A stretch of DNA of 64,000 nucleotides from Cognatilysobacter bugurensis (GCF_014652095.1 NZ_BMYD01000002.1:62001-126000); one strand, 5' to 3'; positions 38,267 to 46,078 are shown, numbered from the stretch's first letter. Notes: a model not told the origin generated them from the sequence alone. Numbers and translations are program-made.

Positions 38267-38971
38267 TTTTGGATGGGCTGAGTGTGGCGGCTTGGCCGGT
38301 CGGCCTCTTGGCCTGACCTCGACCTCACGGCCGGTGAGTGCTTCGATCTGGCGCCGAAACCGCTCCGACCCCCATGGTTTCTGCTGCTGCGTGTGCACGG
38401 CGAGATCGTGCGCCTGCTCCATGGCGATGCCGCCTGCCACGAGCGCGGCATAGGTAGCGAGCCGCTCGCGATCGACGGCTCCCAAGCGTCGATAGGCCTC
38501 ATGCGGCGTCACGCGCGCATCGTGCACACCGGCCGCATTGCAGGCGTAGCTGCTCCAGCGGTAATCGCCTGGCTCCAGCGTCATCGCCGCTCGCACCGGA
38601 TTGAGTTCGATGTAGCGATAGCAGGCGAGCACATACTCCTCGCTGTCGACCAGTGCGGACCTGAATCGGCCCTCCCACAGCGTTCCAGTGCGGCGGTAGC
38701 GCGTGTTGAAGCCGGCCACGTAGCGCCGCCCGATCGCCTGCATCATTCGCGACACGCCGCCGGGTTCGGCGGGCGTGACCAGAAGGTGCACGTGATTCGT
38801 CATCAGCACGTAGGCATGGACCGAGCAGGCGTGCTTGAGCGCAGCCTCGCCGAGTTCCTGTCGGTATCGAAAATAGTCGTCATCGCGAGCGAAGCACGCT
38901 TGGCGATCGACGCCGCGTTGCACGACGTGCTGAGGCACGCCGGGAAGGTCGAGTCGTGGGAGCCTCGCCAT
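38261..38971 (-). CDS. REP-associated tyrosine transposase (RAYT, Y1/HUH family), intact
   Basis: A 236-residue single-strand DNA transposase of the TnpA_REP family, thought to mobilise or process REP hairpins. The HUH motif is in MTNHVHLLVTP at about residues 57-67. The catalytic tyrosine lies in the region YVLACYRYIELNPVRAAM at about 108-125. The C-terminus is basic (RPRGRPAKPP) for DNA binding. ATG at 38971 is chosen because MARLPRLDLPGVPQHVVQRG is the conserved start of the family. Inverted REP cores stand at both ends. It is the only complete RAYT in the window. Confidence 0.94.
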   Translation of the reverse strand: MARLPRLDLPGVPQHVVQRGVDRQACFARDDDYFRYRQELGEAALKHACSVHAYVLMTNHVHLLVTPAEPGGVSRMMQAIGRRYVAGFNTRYRRTGTLWEGRFRSALVDSEEYVLACYRYIELNPVRAAMTLEPGDYRWSSYACNAAGVHDARVTPHEAYRRLGAVDRERLATYAALVAGGIAMEQAHDLAVHTQQQKPWGSERFRRQIEALTGREVEVRPRGRPAKPPHSAHPKK

Positions 38972-39054
38972 GGTGCGTATCCGGATGGGGGTGCCCACGA
39001 TGGCCCTGCGTTGCGGTACTTCGCCGTCAGGCAACCCCGCGCAGAGTCTCAGAA

Positions 39055-39070
39055 ATGAACCTGACCCCTT
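39055..39070 (-). repeat. REP core, right end of the intact RAYT unit
   Basis: AAATGAACCTGACCCC, the inverted partner of 38251-38266; a short T/G-rich stretch with further GACCCC-like pieces follows to about 39110. Confidence 0.85.
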
Positions 39071-39329
39071 TGGACGCCTGACGCCTTTGGACGACCCCTT
39101 TGGACCAGCCGACGCAAGCGCGAGCATCGCATGTTGCAAACGTGAAACGCGCATTTACGCTTGAAATTCACTTTGGAAGTTTTTTCGAAGCTATACATTT
39201 TGATGCGCACTCGGCAGTGCATTTCATGCGTGGCGTCGGCTTGCCGGTAGCCATTCCGCGGTGACCCGCCTGCCGATGCGCTTCCAGCGCACGCTGCCTG
39301 GAGGCCGCCATGACCTGGAAGCCAATGGA

Positions 39330-39992
39330 ATGAAAAGAATGATTTTCGCGGCCGTTCTGGCCCTTGCATCCTTGAGCGCCCATGCAGCGCATCCGGTGAC
39401 TCCGTCTACGACGTTCGTGGAGTTCCAGCCTGCGCGCATCGGCACCGAGTCCAAGTGGAAGGCCGTGACATTCAAAAACAACACAAACGCGCCCATCGAT
39501 TTGTACGGCGTAAGCTGGGACGGGCCCTACGACGTCGACTACAACTGCGATGGCGCCGAGCCCTACGTCATGCAGGTCAACGGGACGTGCACGCTTTATT
39601 TGCAGTTCGAAGCACGCACCACCGAGCCGCTGGGATTGAACACCGGCATCGTCGGCTTCCGGCTGTCCACCGGCACGATCATCATCGACGCGGCCGGCTT
39701 CATCTATACGGGCAAAGCTAAAGCCGGCGTCGATAACCTGCTCTCCTCGCTGACCAGCCTGGGCCTGCCGACCGCCACGATCGACCGGCTCAGGCCGCCG
39801 CTCAAGACCGCTCGCTACTATCTGTCCGACAGCTACACGAGCAATGACCAGAAAGCCTGCCCGCCGCTGCGGACCTTCATCTACCGCACCGAGCAGGAAG
39901 CCATTGCCGGTCGCATGACCGACTGGGAGGCGGTCGCGCTCGAAATGCAGGCGCGGGCCGTGCTGTATGGCTTGCGCTGCAGTTGCTCGTAG
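39330..39992 (+). CDS. Secreted protein with an Ig-like (choice-of-anchor D / SPD-2-like) domain
   Basis: 220 residues, exported by a signal peptide (MKRMIFAAVLALASLSAHA). Residues about 35-110 resemble an ASPM/SPD-2/Hydin-type Ig domain: a strand VTFKNNT, a central cysteine pair (YNCDGA and NGTCTLYLQFEA) and a G-rich turn. The C-terminal part (about 125-220) has four further cysteines, no known domain and ends RCSCS. No operon partner: RAYT and REP sequences lie on both sides. A possible -10 box TATACA is at 39193-39198, 130 bases upstream. Confidence 0.75.
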   Translation: MKRMIFAAVLALASLSAHAAHPVTPSTTFVEFQPARIGTESKWKAVTFKNNTNAPIDLYGVSWDGPYDVDYNCDGAEPYVMQVNGTCTLYLQFEARTTEPLGLNTGIVGFRLSTGTIIIDAAGFIYTGKAKAGVDNLLSSLTSLGLPTATIDRLRPPLKTARYYLSDSYTSNDQKACPPLRTFIYRTEQEAIAGRMTDWEAVALEMQARAVLYGLRCSCS

Positions 39993-40011
39993 CAGCAGCT
40001 AGCTGGGTAAC

Positions 40012-40078
40012 GGGGCCAAGTTCACTAGAGCGCCGTCGCTGACCAAGATAACGGCAGATAACGGGGTCAGTTTCACTT
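40012..40078 (+). repeat. Two degenerate REP cores
   Basis: GGGGCCAAGTTCACT at 40012-40026 and GGGGTCAGTTTCACTT at 40063-40078, both in direct orientation, 20-85 bases downstream of the secreted Ig-like protein gene. Confidence 0.7.
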
Positions 40079-40162
40079 GCCGCCGCTTCTCGCCAAGCGC
40101 CGCTGAAAATCAGGTGTCAGAGAGCATCTTCGGGTTTCCCCGGCCCTCAGCAGCACCCCAAA

Positions 40163-40190
40163 CAAAAGGCCCCGCACTCGCGGGGCCTTC
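40163..40190. terminator. Intrinsic terminator hairpin
   Basis: AAGGCCCCGC pairs with GCGGGGCCTT around ACTC. On the minus strand it is followed by TTTTGTTT, fitting the end of the small minus-strand frame at 40217. A related hairpin with the same flanking sequence is at 46052-46078, and another at 43171-43194. Confidence 0.8.
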
Positions 40191-40216
40191 TGCATTACAG
40201 GGTCAAGCCTCGGGCA

Positions 40217-40465
40217 CTACGCCTCGTCAGGCACCGCGTGCGCCTTGCGCCGGCCCGTCCCTTCGAAGCGTCGGCTCAGGTCGCGGCGCAGGCCGTCCAC
40301 GCCTTCGGTCTGGCCGGTGGTCTTGAACTGCCGATAGCCCTGCAGCGCGATCGCCATCGCGTCGCTGCCGAGTGCTATGTCGGTATCGCTGACCTTCTCC
40401 ATCAGCTGCGCTAGGCGCGCCTGGCGTTGCGCATGCGCGTCGTGCGTGGCGAGGTCGCGCGCCAT
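40217..40465 (-). pseudogene. 3' fragment of an unknown gene, cut by a REP
   Basis: An 82-codon frame with a protein-like composition: helical, charged, reading LAQLMEKVSDTDIALGSDAM then a basic end SRRFEGTGRRKAHAVPDEA. A REP of the GGGGTCAGAGTGG type lies directly upstream (40477-40490), so the ATG at 40465 probably marks only the junction, and the sequence is likely the tail of a longer gene. It ends just before a terminator. No function can be assigned. Confidence 0.5.
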
Positions 40466-40476
40466 TTCCGAAAACA

Positions 40477-40490
40477 GGGGTCAGAGTGGT
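40477..40490 (+). repeat. REP core of the GGGGTCAGAGTGG type
   Basis: GGGGTCAGAGTGGT between two short minus-strand genes; it sits at the 5' edge of the gene fragment at 40217-40465 and 34 bases from the end of the next gene. Confidence 0.8.
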
Positions 40491-40523
40491 CTTTCGCTTG
40501 GCACCGGCCTACGAGTCGGCGCT

Positions 40524-40925
40524 TCAGTTGCACGCCCGCGCCACGCGCTCGTTCCACGCGCGCACCGTGTCGTACGAGCGGCTCAGGCCTGAAGCTCTTT
40601 CCCACCGTTCGCGCTCGGCCCGCGTCAGCTCGCACTGGCTCCTTGAGGACGGCGTCACCGTGGGAGTGGGAATGTTCGCGGCGGTCGATGCCTGCGGCGC
40701 GTTGCGCGTCGCCCATTGCGCCTCGCGCTGCCGCTTCTCCTGCCACGTGAGTTCACGGTCGGGCACGAAGGCCTTCGCGTCGGCGACCTTCGCCGTGACC
40801 GGGCAGGGCGTCGTCTGGAAACTGACGGGCTTTCCCTTTTCGACGCACTTGTAGATCACCTGTGCCTGAGCCGGTGCGATCAGCAGAAATGCCGCAATGC
40901 CCAGCGTGCGAACGGTCGTATCCAT
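40524..40925 (-). CDS. Small secreted DUF4124-like protein
   Basis: 133 residues with a signal peptide (cleavage after PAQA, residue 21), so periplasmic. The mature N-terminus QVIYKCVEKGKPVSFQTTPC has the cysteine-containing strand pattern of DUF4124 proteins. A charged Trp-containing helix (LTWQEKRQREAQWATR) and a Ser/Thr/Pro linker follow, and the C-terminus contains two cysteines. The longer upstream frame is Arg/Pro-rich and lacks a signal peptide, so the ATG at 40925 is preferred. No conserved partner is adjacent and the role is unknown. Confidence 0.75.
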   Translation of the reverse strand: MDTTVRTLGIAAFLLIAPAQAQVIYKCVEKGKPVSFQTTPCPVTAKVADAKAFVPDRELTWQEKRQREAQWATRNAPQASTAANIPTPTVTPSSRSQCELTRAERERWERASGLSRSYDTVRAWNERVARACN

Positions 40926-41117
40926 CGGTCCCCCGTGATGCCATTTCGCAGCCGTCATGGCACGCAGCGTGGCAGGCCGCATTGTGCCGGCGTGACCGCG
41001 GTGTTCCGTGTCGTCCGATAGGCGGTCGAGAACATCTCTCGGCTGTCGTGGCGGCGCAGTGCGGCCTACCGCTCCGCTTCGCGGCCGCACTCGTGCGACG
41101 AAATCGGAAGAGCGCTC

Positions 41118-41345
41118 GTGTCCAAGCCGTACTACCTGATCGACTTCGAGAACGTGCAGCCCAAGGCCCTTGATCGGCTCAAGCCGGGCGAGGCGCGCAT
41201 CAAGGTCTTTCTCGGACAGCAGCAGACCAAGCTGATGCTTGATCTGGTGCAGACGCTGCAGCCGTTCGGGGCCGATGCGGAGTACGTGTCCAAAACCGGG
41301 GTCAGAGTAGTCTTCCTCTCGATGTGCGGAGACACGCCACTCTGA
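41118..41345 (+). pseudogene. PIN/NYN-like domain protein, truncated by a REP pair
   Basis: The GTG start gives MSKPYYLIDFENVQPKALDRL, the beginning of a PIN-domain ribonuclease-like family with the acidic DFEN motif at about 9-12. The match continues to AEYVSKTG at about residue 58. Family members then continue with a conserved NALDFHIA-type segment; here the frame runs instead into a paired REP (41298-41349) and stops after 17 REP-encoded residues. The rest of the gene is not found downstream. It is therefore a 5' remnant that has lost most of the catalytic residues. Confidence 0.75.
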
Positions 41346-41349
41346 CCCC
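41298..41349. repeat. Paired REP (BIME) inside the PIN gene
   Basis: GGGGTCAGAGTAGTC and the inverse ACTCTGACCCC enclose about 26 bases. Nearly the same unit is at 42365-42415. The pair can fold into a hairpin with an 11-bp outer stem. Confidence 0.88.
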
Positions 41350-41414
41350 TGATGTTTGTGATGTTTGGCTTCAAGCTGCCCCGTCTTCTTGGGCGGCGCT
41401 AGATGCTTGTCTGC

Positions 41415-42206
41415 TTATTTGCAGACGAAGGTCGCGGTCATTTTGCACTGGTCTCCAGTGCAGTCGTATTTTGGGCTTCCCTCAGGCTTTAGACCTTGCA
41501 GCCGCAGCCCATTGGTTTCGCACACTTCCTTCGCCCGAACTTGCGCCTGTTCTGTAACCTGACTGATCGGTTGGGCGCGCGAATAGGGAAAAATCATTTG
41601 CAGGGAGCCGCCGTCAAAGGATTCGCTGATATTCGGTCCTGATGAGCTGACAACCGCCTTGCCGGATAGCAGTTCAAGGATTTGTGCATCTGCTGCAATG
41701 GAGTTCATCGAACAACCCAATGCCATTTCCATTGCACGGTCGACCTTTCGCTCGTCCGACGACTCCGCGCGGATACGTGCCGCCCCGCTGAGCGCGGCCG
41801 TAGCGACCAGCTCCTTACGCTTGACGTCGATAGCATGCTTGAACATGTTGTCCATCTGCGTCTGAATGCCATTTGCTACACCAGAGACACCTGCCCACGC
41901 CTGAGCGGCATTCCCTTGGGTAAATTGCGCTATCACTCCTCCCGCGACAGCGCCAATCGTTCCGACTGAGAGCTTGGTGGCTCCCATGCGCGTAGCTTTA
42001 TTGTCTTGGCGGTTCATTACCTGGCGACAATATTCGCTGGCCTGTGAGAAGGCCAGGCGGGCTTGAGCGCTTGTGCATCCTGCGTCTCCGTCCGCGCAAA
42101 TGACGTCTGCTTTCGCGCTGGGCCACGGCCAGTTGGGTTCCTGCGTTGTCGCGCAGCCCGACAACAATAAGCAGCCACCGATGCTGATCCACATTACGCA
42201 CTTCAT
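41415..42206 (-). CDS. Hypothetical lipoprotein
   Basis: 263 residues with a lipobox LLSGC (Cys at about residue 18), hence anchored in a membrane facing the periplasm. A Gly/Ala-rich hydrophobic segment VGTIGAVAGGVIAQF at about 81-95 could insert in the membrane. Several cysteines occur, including DGDAGC and DCTGDQC at the C-terminus. No domain is recognised. Codon use is more A/T-rich than in neighbouring genes and REP pairs stand on both sides, so horizontal acquisition is possible. No operon partner. Confidence 0.72.
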   Translation of the reverse strand: MKCVMWISIGGCLLLSGCATTQEPNWPWPSAKADVICADGDAGCTSAQARLAFSQASEYCRQVMNRQDNKATRMGATKLSVGTIGAVAGGVIAQFTQGNAAQAWAGVSGVANGIQTQMDNMFKHAIDVKRKELVATAALSGAARIRAESSDERKVDRAMEMALGCSMNSIAADAQILELLSGKAVVSSSGPNISESFDGGSLQMIFPYSRAQPISQVTEQAQVRAKEVCETNGLRLQGLKPEGSPKYDCTGDQCKMTATFVCK

Positions 42207-42539
42207 ATTCGCCTTCTCCTTTCCATGGGAACGAACAGGAAACAGCCGCTGAGCTAGCGTGCTGCAAGACCGGATGCGCTAGGTTCATGAGATTGCCGTA
42301 TCACCGACTAGCACGTAAGCCAGCAGGGGCAAGACTTATTCTTGTCGTAATCTGCGCAAAAACCGAGGTCAGAGTGGTCTTTCCTCGATGTGTGGAAAAC
42401 GCCACTCTGACCCCTGGTGTTCGGCTGCCGCGTTCAGGCGCTGACCCGAGCGCGGCGCACGGCCGGGTCATCAACCGATAACACGCGTGCGGCTAGGGTC
42501 CGGGCACGGTCCAATCCCTTCCCACAGCGAGGAATCACC
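42207..42539 (+). other. Intergenic region with a paired REP before the DUF892 gene
   Basis: No gene; it holds the paired REP at 42365-42415, and the promoter of the DUF892 gene must lie between that and 42540, though no clear boxes are seen. Confidence 0.5.
42365..42415. repeat. Paired REP (BIME)
   Basis: GAGGTCAGAGTGGTC and inverse GCCACTCTGACCCC enclose TTTCCTCGATGTGTGGAAAAC-like sequence. The arrangement is the same as at 41298-41349. Confidence 0.88.
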
Positions 42540-43049
42540 ATGGCACAGCCCGACGAACGCCTGATCAAATGGCTCCGCGATACGCATGCGATGGAAAAGG
42601 AAGCCGAGAGCATGCTCACCACGCTGGCATCGCGCATCGAGCACTACCCGCAGCTCAAGCAACGGGTCGAACAGCACGTCGAGGAAACCCGCAGCCAGGC
42701 CAGCCGCATCGAGGCGCGCCTGCACGCGCTGGGCAGCGATACCACGACGGTGAAGGATGCCAGCTCAAGCGTAATGGGCGCGGTGGCGGCCGGCAGCCAC
42801 GCCTTATGGTCCGACGAGGTGCTCAAGAGCTTCGGCGCCAGCTATGCCTTCGAGCATCTGGAGATCGCCGCGTACCGCAACCTGATGTTCGCCGCCGAGG
42901 CGCTCGGCGACACCGCCACGGCGCAGCTCTGCCGCGAGATCCTGCCCGAGGAGGAAGCGATGGCCGGGTGGCTGCTGGAGCACCAGCAGGCACTGGTGCA
43001 GCAGTTCATCGCACTCGACCAGGCCGAGGGCGTGAGCGCCAAGCGCTGA
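42540..43049 (+). CDS. DUF892 (YciE/YciF-like) ferritin-like stress protein
   Basis: 169 residues, cytosolic, mostly helical, four-helix-bundle protein of the DUF892 family. The N-terminus IKWLRDTHAMEKEAESML carries acidic and histidine residues at positions used for a di-iron site in related ferritin-like folds (for example EKEAE at about 18-22 and FEHLEIAAY at about 103-111). The family is linked with general stress in enterobacteria; the exact role is unknown. The start at 42540 follows a GAGGAAT-like ribosome site. A CsbD stress gene is 330 bases downstream. Confidence 0.85.
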   Translation: MAQPDERLIKWLRDTHAMEKEAESMLTTLASRIEHYPQLKQRVEQHVEETRSQASRIEARLHALGSDTTTVKDASSSVMGAVAAGSHALWSDEVLKSFGASYAFEHLEIAAYRNLMFAAEALGDTATAQLCREILPEEEAMAGWLLEHQQALVQQFIALDQAEGVSAKR

Positions 43050-43068
43050 AGCCGGAGCCCGCGAGAAA

Positions 43069-43130
43069 GGGTCAGGTTCGTTTGAACTGATGCACTAAGT
43101 GCGGCGACTTCGCACGGGTCAGAGTGCGCT
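43069..43130 (+). repeat. Two REP cores after the DUF892 gene
   Basis: GGGTCAGGTTCGTTTG at 43069-43084 and CGGGTCAGAGTGCGC at 43115-43129, one of each type. Confidence 0.78.
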
Positions 43131-43170
43131 TTTGACATGTGTCGCAGCCTTTAGCGCCAGCCAGATAAGA

Positions 43171-43194
43171 GGCCCCGCATTGCGGGGCCCTTTG
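43171..43194 (+). terminator. Terminator-like hairpin after the DUF892 gene
   Basis: GGCCCCGC pairs with GCGGGGCC, followed by CTTTGCG. Its sequence matches the hairpins at 40163-40190 and 46052-46078. Confidence 0.7.
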
Positions 43195-43259
43195 CGTTCC
43201 CGCGTCGCCGAGGCAAAGGAGACGGAGGCAGTTAAATCGAGCTGACGGCCTCTGTTTCG

Positions 43260-43288
43260 TTATCAGGCCATATCAGTAGCTATATAAT
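43260..43288 (+). promoter_or_regulatory. Probable promoter of csbD
   Basis: A perfect TATAAT at 43283-43288 with TTATCA (4 of 6 matches to TTGACA) at 43260-43265, spacing 17. It is one of very few A/T-rich patches in this region. The csbD start is 88 bases downstream. Confidence 0.6.
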
Positions 43289-43375
43289 GTAATTATCACG
43301 TTGGGTGAATGTCGGATTTTGTATAGTTACCGTATTCCGCAATGACGCGGTGGCAAATAACAAGGAGCTGACATT

Positions 43376-43561
43376 ATGAATAGCGATAAGCACAAGGTCG
43401 AGGGCACGAACCGAGAAATCAAGGGTTCTGCCAATGAGGTTGCCGGCAAGTTGACCGGAGACCGCTCGCAGGAAATGAAGGGCAAGCTGCAGGAAAATGC
43501 GGGTGAGATGCAGCGCAAGCTCGGTGAAAAGACCGACGATCGCGACCGCAATCGCAGCTAA
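43376..43561 (+). CDS. CsbD family stress-response protein
   Basis: 61 residues, very hydrophilic, with the CsbD pattern of helical segments rich in Lys, Glu and Gly: KHKVEGTNREIKGSANEVAG then LTGDRSQEMKGKLQENAGEM. CsbD-like proteins accumulate under general stress in many bacteria; their mechanism is not known. The ATG at 43376 follows an AAGGAG ribosome site. It has a good sigma70-like promoter and its own terminator, so it is monocistronic and probably well expressed. Confidence 0.92.
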   Translation: MNSDKHKVEGTNREIKGSANEVAGKLTGDRSQEMKGKLQENAGEMQRKLGEKTDDRDRNRS

Positions 43562-43616
43562 GACGATGACTGTCTGACTTGGTTCCCGCAGACGCAGAGG
43601 AACCGGTGGACACGAG

Positions 43617-43662
43617 GCCGAAGCAGGCACCTCCAACGAGGGCTCTGCTTCGGCCTTCTTTG
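43617..43662 (+). terminator. Terminator of csbD
   Basis: GGCCGAAGCAG (43617-43627) pairs with CTGCTTCGGCC (43646-43656), followed by TTCTTT. Confidence 0.8.
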
Positions 43663-43720
43663 ATTTGAGCCTCTGGCCAAGTGGGGCGGAGGCAGTCAAA
43701 CGCTCTTGCCGATTCGGAAA

Positions 43721-43960
43721 GGGGTCAGGTTCGTTTGGTTTGACGCGCCGATTCTGGCTGCCTTGCGCGCTGCCCTCTCGGCCTGACTTCAAGCGCCCGG
43801 CCTGTCGGTACTTCGATCTGCAGCGGAACCGCTCTAAAAAGGGGGCAGGTTCGTTTACTTGGATACGCTGGCGCCGGCCGCTTGACCGGTCGCCCTCGCT
43901 AAAAAAGGGGGAAGAGTGGCCTTCCCCTTCGTGCCGCGAGGGAGTCGGCTCTGACCCCGG
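43721..43960. repeat. REP cores with two RAYT 3'-end remnants
   Basis: GGGGTCAGGTTCGTTT at 43721-43736 is followed to about 43833 by a diverged copy of the RAYT C-terminal coding sequence (compare the segment near 38290-38360). GGGGGCAGGTTCGTTT at 43841-43856 begins a second, shorter copy to about 43898. A GGGGGAAGAGTGGCC/GGCTCTGACCCC pair follows at 43907-43958. This is a nested array of decayed RAYT units. Confidence 0.75.
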
Positions 43961-44118
43961 TTCTCCTTCGTCTCCGAGACGTTGTGAAGCGCAGGGTGCC
44001 GATTGCGCAGGATGCATGCGGTGGACCCGCGTCGCGTAGACTGCTGCCATCGGCGGCGCACGGTGCGCGCGCCGATGGCCGGTGGGGACCGGCGGCTGAA
44101 TCCATCAGGGGAGAAACG

Positions 44119-45117
44119 ATGAAAAACACTATTCAGCGTGCGGCGCTGTTTGCTGCGCTCATGTGCGCGTTCGGGCCATCCTTCGCGGAAACAATGCAGG
44201 CGCCGCTGCAGGAGGAGGGCCCGATCAGGACCTACCTGCTCGTGGACAGCACGATTAACGAACTGCAGGGCCAGGTCGGTGGACCCCCGGCCGCGTCGCA
44301 GGCGCTTCATCACGCCACCAGCTATCACGCCGTCGACAGCGCGATGCGCACCGTGCCTGGCATGTCGTACGGGCAGGCCTACGGCGCCGGCATGGCCGGC
44401 GGACTGATTGCCGGGGTCATCATCGAAGGCGCGATCCAGGCCGAGCGCAACCGGGCGATCGCACCGGTGCGCGCCGCACTGACAAAAGGCGTGTTGCAGC
44501 GCGCGATGCTGGCTGCGCTCAGCAAGCGCTTCGCCGACGAGGGTCGCACGGTCGACAAGCGCGTAATCGTTCCGAGCGTCGATCTTCGCGTGATCAAGCG
44601 TGCGGTCGGCAGCGAGAGTCCTGCGGAGGTGTTCGGTTTCGACGCGAAGGGCGGGCCGCTGGTCACGTTGCTCAGCGACAACCGTCGCATTGCGGTGCAG
44701 GCGGAACTCACGCAATACGCTCGCGAAAAAGGACGTTACGTCCGGCAGCGCCAGCTTCGCGCGACGCTGGTCTCGGCCGCGTCCCCGGCCGATGCCGATG
44801 CGCTTGCCTACTGGTCCGATCAGGGCGCGCGTCGCGTGCTGGAGACCGTCGATACGGCCGCCAATCTGATGGTCGGCGAATTGCTGGCAATGGATCCGGC
44901 CGGCCTGCCCGAGGTCGGGGAGGATACGAAGGTCGATCTAGAGCTCGAAGGCGAGCGGGTGAGCGCGTCGGGCGTGCTGCTTCGCGAGGATGCGGGGCAC
45001 GTGTTCCTCGTCACGCCTGGCGGCTGGCTGCGCATCCTGCCTGGCCGCGCTGCACCCAGCGGCGAGCCCGGCGTTGCGGCTGTGCATGGCGTCGATACCG
45101 CTGCGGGAGCTCTGTAG
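44119..45117 (+). CDS. Hypothetical secreted protein
   Basis: 332 residues with a signal peptide (MKNTIQRAALFAALMCAFGPSFA). A Gly-rich hydrophobic stretch, YGAGMAGGLIAGVIIEGAI (about residues 86-104), could be a transmembrane or membrane-associated segment. The rest alternates helices and strands (LVDSTINELQGQ, KRVIVPSVDLRVIKRAV) and ends with a strand-rich region. No known domain is recognised. The start at 44119 has a GGGGAGA ribosome site and gives a proper signal peptide. It stands alone between REP sequences. Confidence 0.75.
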   Translation: MKNTIQRAALFAALMCAFGPSFAETMQAPLQEEGPIRTYLLVDSTINELQGQVGGPPAASQALHHATSYHAVDSAMRTVPGMSYGQAYGAGMAGGLIAGVIIEGAIQAERNRAIAPVRAALTKGVLQRAMLAALSKRFADEGRTVDKRVIVPSVDLRVIKRAVGSESPAEVFGFDAKGGPLVTLLSDNRRIAVQAELTQYAREKGRYVRQRQLRATLVSAASPADADALAYWSDQGARRVLETVDTAANLMVGELLAMDPAGLPEVGEDTKVDLELEGERVSASGVLLREDAGHVFLVTPGGWLRILPGRAAPSGEPGVAAVHGVDTAAGAL

Positions 45118-45131
45118 TCGCACTAGAAACC

Positions 45132-45146
45132 GGGGGCAGAGTGGTT
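45132..45146 (+). repeat. Degenerate REP core
   Basis: GGGGGCAGAGTGGTT just after the preceding gene; a weak inverse half may lie near 45165-45175. Confidence 0.6.
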
Positions 45147-45264
45147 GCGTCCAAAGCGCGAGAAAGCCGACGCTGATCCACGTTCTGGCAGCCTACAATC
45201 ACCCGCTCCCGGCTGCGCCTGAACGACGTTCGCGGTCCGGGCCGACCACTGACAGGATGTCCGG

Positions 45265-45951
45265 ATGCGTCCCCCCTCGAACCCGCCGCCACGACTGCCG
45301 CCTAACCCCGAGCCGTACCACGGGCACGTAGACCAGCCGCGTGGTGCGCACAGCTGGGCAGCTTGGGCGGGGCTGACTCTGCTGGCCGCGGTTGTCGCGT
45401 CCTGCAGTGATCGGGTGGTCGACAGGATCTTCGCGATGACCGACGACCGTGCACCCGAGGTGGTGTTCGTGCCGGTGCCGTCCGGTGTCAGTGCCCCTTC
45501 GATTGAAAGCACGTCGCGGCGCGACGACGGCGCTGGGAACCTCGCCCCTCCCATCAACACAGCGGCCGCAGTCCGTGCTGCCCCGCCGCCCGACGATGTG
45601 GTTGCGCTTGCCTCGCTGCCGGCGGGTCCGGAAGGGGAGGCCGGCCTGGTCGCGGCGGTGCGCGCGGGGACGCTTCGTCCGGCCAACCCGTCGGATTTCG
45701 GGCAGTGGGTTGCGCGGCACACGGCGCAGGGAGGCACGGTGGACAGTGACGCGCTGCAGTCATCGCTGCGCGCTGCCTATGTGGTGCTCGGCGACTTCAC
45801 GATTCCCGGCGGTCTGCACGGCGCGCATTCGGTTACGTTCATCGTGCCGGACGGTGTGCCGTATCCGTTAGGAAACCCGGGCCATTCCGTCGTGCTCGAT
45901 GTCGCTTCGGGCGCATGCATGGGTTTTGTCTGCCCCAGCGCGGGACGCTGA
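45265..45951 (+). CDS. Hypothetical single-pass membrane protein
   Basis: 228 residues. A Pro-rich N-terminus is followed by one transmembrane segment (about 31-47, WAAWAGLTLLAAVVASC) that anchors a Pro/Ala-rich stalk and a C-terminal domain (about 115-228) outside the cytoplasm. The domain contains AAYVVLGDFTIPGG and two closing cysteines (GACMGFVCPS). It is not assigned to a family. TACAAT at 45194-45199 may be its -10 box. A strong terminator at 46052-46078 lies downstream. Confidence 0.65.
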   Translation: MRPPSNPPPRLPPNPEPYHGHVDQPRGAHSWAAWAGLTLLAAVVASCSDRVVDRIFAMTDDRAPEVVFVPVPSGVSAPSIESTSRRDDGAGNLAPPINTAAAVRAAPPPDDVVALASLPAGPEGEAGLVAAVRAGTLRPANPSDFGQWVARHTAQGGTVDSDALQSSLRAAYVVLGDFTIPGGLHGAHSVTFIVPDGVPYPLGNPGHSVVLDVASGACMGFVCPSAGR

Positions 45952-46003
45952 CGCGATCGCCTGAGCGAGCAGGGTCAGCAAGCAGGGGACGGAGTGCCGA
46001 TAG

Positions 46004-46020
46004 CGGGTCAGGTTTCGCTT
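46004..46020 (+). repeat. REP core
   Basis: CGGGTCAGGTTTCGCTT followed by ACCGCCGTTTCTCGCC. The same continuation follows the core at 40063-40078, showing that the repeated unit is longer than the core. Confidence 0.75.
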
Positions 46021-46051
46021 ACCGCCGTTTCTCGCCCGAGAGCCATCAAAT

Positions 46052-46078
46052 AAAAGGCCCTCCATCGCGGGGCCTTTT
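46052..46078. terminator. Bidirectional terminator hairpin
   Basis: AAAAGGCCC pairs with GGGCCTTTT (imperfectly, through TCCATCGC), with A-run and T-run on either side, so it can work on both strands. The downstream 60 bases match those after the hairpin at 40163-40190. Confidence 0.78.

Larger units (their letters stand above)
43050..43375 (+). other. Intergenic region with REP cores, hairpin and csbD promoter
   Basis: No gene. It contains REP cores at 43069-43084 and 43116-43130, a terminator-like hairpin at 43171-43194, a repeat GGAGGCAGTT near 43224 and an A/T-rich promoter region from 43255. Confidence 0.6.
43562..44118 (+). other. Gene-free region of terminator plus REP/RAYT scraps
   Basis: Contains the csbD terminator, REP cores and two short remnants of the 3' end of RAYT genes (43721-43960), and the leader of the secreted protein gene starting at 44119. 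No further gene is seen. Confidence 0.6.

Noticed and set aside
39055-39330. Coding start of the secreted protein at 39261 (longer frame)
   Set aside because: The longer form lacks an N-terminal signal peptide; the ATG at 39330 gives a typical one.
37315-43960. CRISPR-like array from regularly recurring repeats
   Set aside because: The repeats are REP cores in both orientations with irregular spacing of tens to thousands of bases and contain RAYT genes; no cas gene is present.
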